Positions 4,559 to 7,727 of a stretch of 7,727 nucleotides of DNA are shown in pieces. The stretch comes from Candidatus Zixiibacteriota bacterium. GTDB lineage: Bacteria > Zixibacteria > MSB-5A5 > SM1-73. The translations under genes and the position numbers were made by a program. Position 1 is the stretch's first letter, and each line of letters begins with the position of its first letter. The notes below the pieces were generated by a model. It saw nothing but the letters and a program-made list of their open reading frames with translations, ran no database searches and was not told where the DNA came from. The stretch is from NCBI GenBank assembly GCA_022866585.1, contig JALHUP010000019.1, forward strand, positions 1-7,727, read 5' to 3'.

Positions 4559-5701
4559 AGTCAAGGTCATATTCTGGCGATCTTCATCGCCATTGTTATA
4601 ATCTTTTTCATTATAGCACTTTTGTGGTCTAAAGCTAAAAAGGAAAAGAGAAAGGTATCTCCGAAGCTCTACATCGATGCGCTCAAGGCTCTTTTGGCCG
4701 GGGACGAAAAGTTAGCCTTTCAAAGGTTCAAGGATGTAGCCCGAGGCGATCCCAATAATGTAGATGCCTATTTGAAATTAGGAGACCTTTTGAGAAAAAG
4801 GAAAAGGTTTGATAAAGCCCTCCAGATCCATAAGGAGCTAATCTTGCGTCCATCTTTGTCCATCGAGGATAAATCCGAGGTTTGGAAAAGCTTGGCTGAG
4901 GACTACATCGCCTCCAAAAACCATGAAAAAGCAATCTCGCTTTTAGAGGATTTACGTCGAATCAACCAAGATGACCTTTGGGTTAATCACAAGCTGATTA
5001 TGCAATATGAGGAGACACAGAGATGGGAGGACGCTTTTGAGTTAAAAAAGAAGCTCTTTGGGCACAAAGAAGATGAAGCTAAAAAAGTCTTAGCACTTTA
5101 CAAGGTATTTTGGGGCAAGACCTGGGCAGATAAAAATGAGCTTCATAAAGCCAGAGTGGCTTATAAAGAGGCGTTAAATTATGATGAGACCTGCATACCC
5201 GCTTACATATATTTGGGGGAAGCCTATTATCGGGAAGAAAGATTGGAGGATGCAGTACAGTGTTGGAAGAAGCTGTTAGATGCGGTTCCCTCTGCAGGAT
5301 ATCTGGTCTTTGATAAACTGGAGAGGTCCCTGTTCGAGTTGGGGCAATATGGAGAGATGGCGGAGATATATGAGCGGATATCAAGCGAGAATCCAAAAAA
5401 TATCTATGCCCTTTTTCCCTTAGCCAAGATCTATGAAAAAAAGGGAATGATCGAGTCCGCCATTGAAAAATACAAACAGATATTGGATATCGATCCCAAC
5501 TTCTTATCCGCTAAATTGAGTTTGGCTAAGCTTTATCAGGAAGAGGGACGGAATGAAAAAGCGATTGATCTTTTGGACGGTGTAATTGAGAGCCTTCCAC
5601 CCGCGCACAAGGAATTTATTTGTAATCAATGTAGACATAAATCCCCAGAACCTTTGTGGAAGTGCCCCCAATGTGGAAAATTGAACTCGTTTGACATCTA
5701 A
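4556..5701 (+). CDS. lapB: LapB-like membrane-anchored TPR protein with C-terminal zinc ribbon
   Basis: This 381-residue protein starts at TTG 4556 and is close in length to E. coli LapB (YciM, 389 residues). An N-terminal membrane helix (about 5-24) with a following basic cluster (KAKKEKRK) places the rest in the cytoplasm. A TPR array then runs from about 36 to 345; clear helical repeats include 'DAYLKLGDLLRKRKRFDKAL', 'PAYIYLGEAYYREERLEDAV', and 'YALFPLAKIYEKKGMIESAI'. The end carries a rubredoxin-like knuckle pair, Cys356-x2-Cys359 and Cys370-x2-Cys373, at almost the same places as in E. coli LapB. In E. coli, LapB works with FtsH to tune LpxC degradation and LPS output, and needs both TPR and metal centre. 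The upstream lapA supports the same complex here; whether LpxC is the target in this organism is inference. No terminator with a T tract follows. Confidence 0.88.
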   Translation: MSQGHILAIFIAIVIIFFIIALLWSKAKKEKRKVSPKLYIDALKALLAGDEKLAFQRFKDVARGDPNNVDAYLKLGDLLRKRKRFDKALQIHKELILRPSLSIEDKSEVWKSLAEDYIASKNHEKAISLLEDLRRINQDDLWVNHKLIMQYEETQRWEDAFELKKKLFGHKEDEAKKVLALYKVFWGKTWADKNELHKARVAYKEALNYDETCIPAYIYLGEAYYREERLEDAVQCWKKLLDAVPSAGYLVFDKLERSLFELGQYGEMAEIYERISSENPKNIYALFPLAKIYEKKGMIESAIEKYKQILDIDPNFLSAKLSLAKLYQEEGRNEKAIDLLDGVIESLPPAHKEFICNQCRHKSPEPLWKCPQCGKLNSFDI

Positions 5702-5716
5702 GACATCCCGGCTATT

Positions 5717-5910
5717 CCATCTATGGAGTGTTCACCTTTAGGGCATGTTGAAAAAGTGGTTTTGGAGTGCGAAAGCTTGCTTTCGCGATTTTTTGAAATT
5801 AAGAAGTTCCTATGCCGCCTCCGCTTAAACCCTGAAGAAAACCGCACCAGCAAGCTGGTGCACTCCGGAATAGGTTTTTCAATACCCCCTTTAGGTGAAC
5901 CAAAAGATGG
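5717..5910. repeat. Nested inverted-repeat element with two perfect hairpins (MITE/REPIN-like)
   Basis: The ends CCATCT (5717-5722) and AGATGG (5905-5910) are complementary. Inward, 5730-5743 pairs with 5887-5900 (12 of 14 bases), and 5748-5770 with 5860-5882 (17 of 23). Two perfect hairpins sit at the inner end of these arms: GCGAAAGC-TT-GCTTTCGC (5769-5786) and GCACCAGC-AA-GCTGGTGC (5844-5861), with a further imperfect match between about 5784-5796 and 5832-5845. The whole could fold as a branched cruciform. Overlapping short frames on both strands are palindrome by-products, not genes. No transposase is present, so a non-autonomous repeat is the most likely identity; a structured RNA is an alternative. 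Confidence 0.7.
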
Positions 5911-5931
5911 TTGGACTCTCTGAAGTTTTAG

Positions 5932-5956
5932 GTCCCGCTTAAAGCGGGACACTCCA
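5932..5956. repeat. Perfect 9-bp hairpin upstream of mutS
   Basis: GTCCCGCTT (5932-5940) and AAGCGGGAC (5942-5950) are perfect arms around a single A. The adjoining ACACTCCA (5949-5956) is complementary to TGGAGTGT (5724-5731) at the left of the preceding element, so this hairpin may belong to it. There is no T tract, so it is not a classical terminator. Spacer bases 5957-5984 show no recognisable promoter or Shine-Dalgarno sequence. Confidence 0.6.
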
Positions 5957-5984
5957 GTAAAACCTTTCCCACTTTATTTTTGTT

Positions 5985-7727
5985 ATGTCTGAAGAGATCA
6001 CCCCATTGATGAATCAATATTTTAAGATCAAAAGCCAATATCCGGAGGAGATCCTGTTCTTCCGCATGGGTGACTTTTATGAGATGTTCGGGGAAGATGC
6101 CAAGATTGCTTCAAAAATTTTGGGGATCGCCTTAACCTCACGCGGGCATATAAAAGGTGAAAAAATTCCTTTGGCTGGGATCCCTTACCATGCGGCGGAC
6201 AGATATTTAGCTAAACTTCTAAAGGCAGGCAAAAAGGTGGTAGTCTGTGAACAGGTAGAGGATCCAAAGTTTGCCAAGGGAATAGTGAAAAGGGATGTGG
6301 TGGAGATAATCACCCCCGGCACCGTTACGGTCGATGGCGTGATAGAAGGAGCAAGCAACAACTATCTGGTCAGTTTAACCGGTGATGAAGAAAAATTGGG
6401 CTTGGCAATCATCGACTTGACTACCGGAGAATTCAAGGTAGACCAAGGAGAGAAAAGTAAGATAATTGAGAAGATCAAGGTTCTTAATCCGGCAGAAATC
6501 CTCTGTCCCGAGGCTTGGGCAGAAGAGAAAAAGAAAGAGCTGAGATTCTTAAATGAGAACGTGACTTTGACCAATCTGGAGACGTGGAAATTCGATTATG
6601 ATTTTGGTCAGAAAATTTTGGTCGAACATTTTAAGGTTACCTCACTGGACGGATTCGGGTGCCAGGATTTGAAATTAGGAATATCTGCGGCCGGAGCTGT
6701 TTTAGCTTATCTAAAACAAACCAAGAAGGTTTCTCTGTCTCATATTAACAAGATTTTGCCTTCAATCGAAGGCGAACAGATGTTTCTGGATGCCAATACT
6801 ATCAGAAACTTAGAGCTTTTGACGGCCATGGGAACAGGGGAGAGGTCCAATACTCTGTTTTTTCTTTTGAACAAAACCAAGACCGCTATGGGGTCAAGAC
6901 TTTTAAAAAACTGGATCATCAGACCGCTTCTGAATGGTGATAAAATCAAGGAAAGACAAGATGCCATTGAAGAGTTATTTAAAAATCATGATTTATCTTT
7001 TTCTTTAGAAAAGAAGATCAATAAAATTGCGGATTTAGAAAGGCTGTCCGGTAAGATCGGATATGGCAAAGCCAGTCCCAAAGATTTGATCTGGCTTTTT
7101 GATTCACTCTGTATTATTCCTGATTTGAGAGCAATTTTGAGCGATGCAAAATCTGATCTTCTGAATTACATAAAAGAGAACCTTCCCGATACTGCCGAAT
7201 TAGTCAATTTGATAGAAAGCTCGATTGTGGATGATCCTCCTTTTATCTTGACCGAAGGCGGAATCATTAAACCCGGATATTCTCTGGAGTTGGATTCTTT
7301 AAACAGTCAGATCAAAGGAAGCAAGGATTGGATAGCCGGGCTACAAGAGAAAGAGAGAAAAAGAACCGGCATACCATCTTTGAAAGTTGGCTTCAATAAG
7401 GTCTTCGGTTATTTCATCGAGGTGACCAAACCGCATCTATCCAAAGTTCCAGAAGATTACATTCGCAAGCAGACCATGGTCAATGCGGAAAGATTCGTCA
7501 CCCAAGAGCTAAAAGAGAAGGAGGCTTTAATCTTAGGAGCAGAGGAGAAAATTTTCAAATTGGAGTATGACCTATTTTTAGATATTAGATCGAAGATAGC
7601 GGAAAAGGTCGACCAGATTCAAAAAACCGGAGAGCTGGTGGCGCAACTGGACGTAATGCTCGCTTTGAAAGAAGTGGCAGAAAAATATAACTACGTGCGA
7701 CCACAAATTGACTTGAGCGATGAGATC
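5985..7727 (+). CDS. mutS: DNA mismatch repair protein MutS, 3'-truncated
   Basis: The frame runs from ATG 5985 to the window edge without a stop: 581 codons of a protein usually about 850-870 long. MutS scans DNA for mispairs and recruits MutL. Residues 1-35 read 'MSEEITPLMNQYFKIKSQYP' then 'EEILFFRMGDFYEMF'; Phe31-x-Glu33 is the mismatch-wedging motif (Phe36/Glu38 in E. coli). The N-terminal domain continues with 'PLAGIPYHA' and 'VVVCEQVEDP', followed by the connector ('GLAIIDLTTGEF'), the lever/core start ('FLDANTIRNLEL', from 267; 'GSRLLKNWIIRPL') and the clamp region ('GYSLELD', 'FGYFIEVTKPHL', 474 on; 'YIRKQTMVNAERF'). The Walker ATPase and dimerisation part lie beyond the edge. Met1 aligns with usual MutS starts (xxTPMMxQY), but no Shine-Dalgarno sequence precedes it; Met9 is a less likely start. 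It is 283 bases after lapB and probably a separate transcription unit. Confidence 0.95.
   Translation, partial: MSEEITPLMNQYFKIKSQYPEEILFFRMGDFYEMFGEDAKIASKILGIALTSRGHIKGEKIPLAGIPYHAADRYLAKLLKAGKKVVVCEQVEDPKFAKGIVKRDVVEIITPGTVTVDGVIEGASNNYLVSLTGDEEKLGLAIIDLTTGEFKVDQGEKSKIIEKIKVLNPAEILCPEAWAEEKKKELRFLNENVTLTNLETWKFDYDFGQKILVEHFKVTSLDGFGCQDLKLGISAAGAVLAYLKQTKKVSLSHINKILPSIEGEQMFLDANTIRNLELLTAMGTGERSNTLFFLLNKTKTAMGSRLLKNWIIRPLLNGDKIKERQDAIEELFKNHDLSFSLEKKINKIADLERLSGKIGYGKASPKDLIWLFDSLCIIPDLRAILSDAKSDLLNYIKENLPDTAELVNLIESSIVDDPPFILTEGGIIKPGYSLELDSLNSQIKGSKDWIAGLQEKERKRTGIPSLKVGFNKVFGYFIEVTKPHLSKVPEDYIRKQTMVNAERFVTQELKEKEALILGAEEKIFKLEYDLFLDIRSKIAEKVDQIQKTGELVAQLDVMLALKEVAEKYNYVRPQIDLSDEI

Noticed and set aside
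5079..5396. 105-residue - strand frame inside lapB
   Set aside because: It lies wholly antisense to the TPR repeats of a clear gene and has no family signature.
5698..5952. Open frames on both strands (5723-5923 + and 5698-5952 -) between lapB and mutS
   Set aside because: Both coincide with the nested inverted-repeat element, have no ribosome binding site, and their encoded peptides match no family I know; palindromic DNA readily yields paired open frames.

Overview
The window looks like an ordinary chromosomal stretch from an uncultured Gram-negative bacterium, probably of the FCB superphylum or a neighbouring candidate phylum (Zixibacteria- or KSB1-like). This placement is inference. It rests on the first protein, which ends in a 'NYPNPFNP...SGVYFYKL' C-terminal domain typical of those groups, and on a lapA-lapB pair, which suggests a lipopolysaccharide outer membrane. 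Base composition is moderate and AT-leaning in the spacers. All convincing genes lie on the + strand.

Layout: (1) 2-1120, the 3' part of a secreted sialidase-fold (Asp-box) protein with a FlgD-Ig/type IX-sorting-like C-terminus, cut by the left edge. (2) 1121-1640, a spacer with a GC-rich REP-like palindrome, a strong sigma70-type promoter, a tRNA-Gly(CCC) gene and two hairpins. (3) 1641-2826, two overlapping membrane-protein genes (DUF4013 and DUF2085 families). (4) 3023-3691, an exported protein with a PsbP/DUF1795-like look, followed by a convincing intrinsic terminator. (5) 3804-4085, a gene-free stretch with repeat-family palindromes. (6) 4156-5701, a probable lapA-lapB operon behind a near-consensus promoter. 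(7) 5702-5984, a spacer filled by nested perfect and imperfect inverted repeats. (8) 5985-7727, the N-terminal two thirds of mutS, cut by the right edge.

Functionally, lapA and lapB are the only clear partners; in Escherichia coli their products form the inner-membrane complex that sets LPS synthesis. DUF4013 and DUF2085 are probably co-transcribed but their roles are unknown. mutS is housekeeping mismatch repair and appears to be a separate unit.

I found no defence system, CRISPR array, transposase or obvious novel multi-gene system. The most unusual material is non-coding: the nested inverted-repeat element between lapB and mutS, a possible degenerate relative of it near 3829-3889, and the overlapping DUF4013/DUF2085 junction with no visible ribosome binding site.
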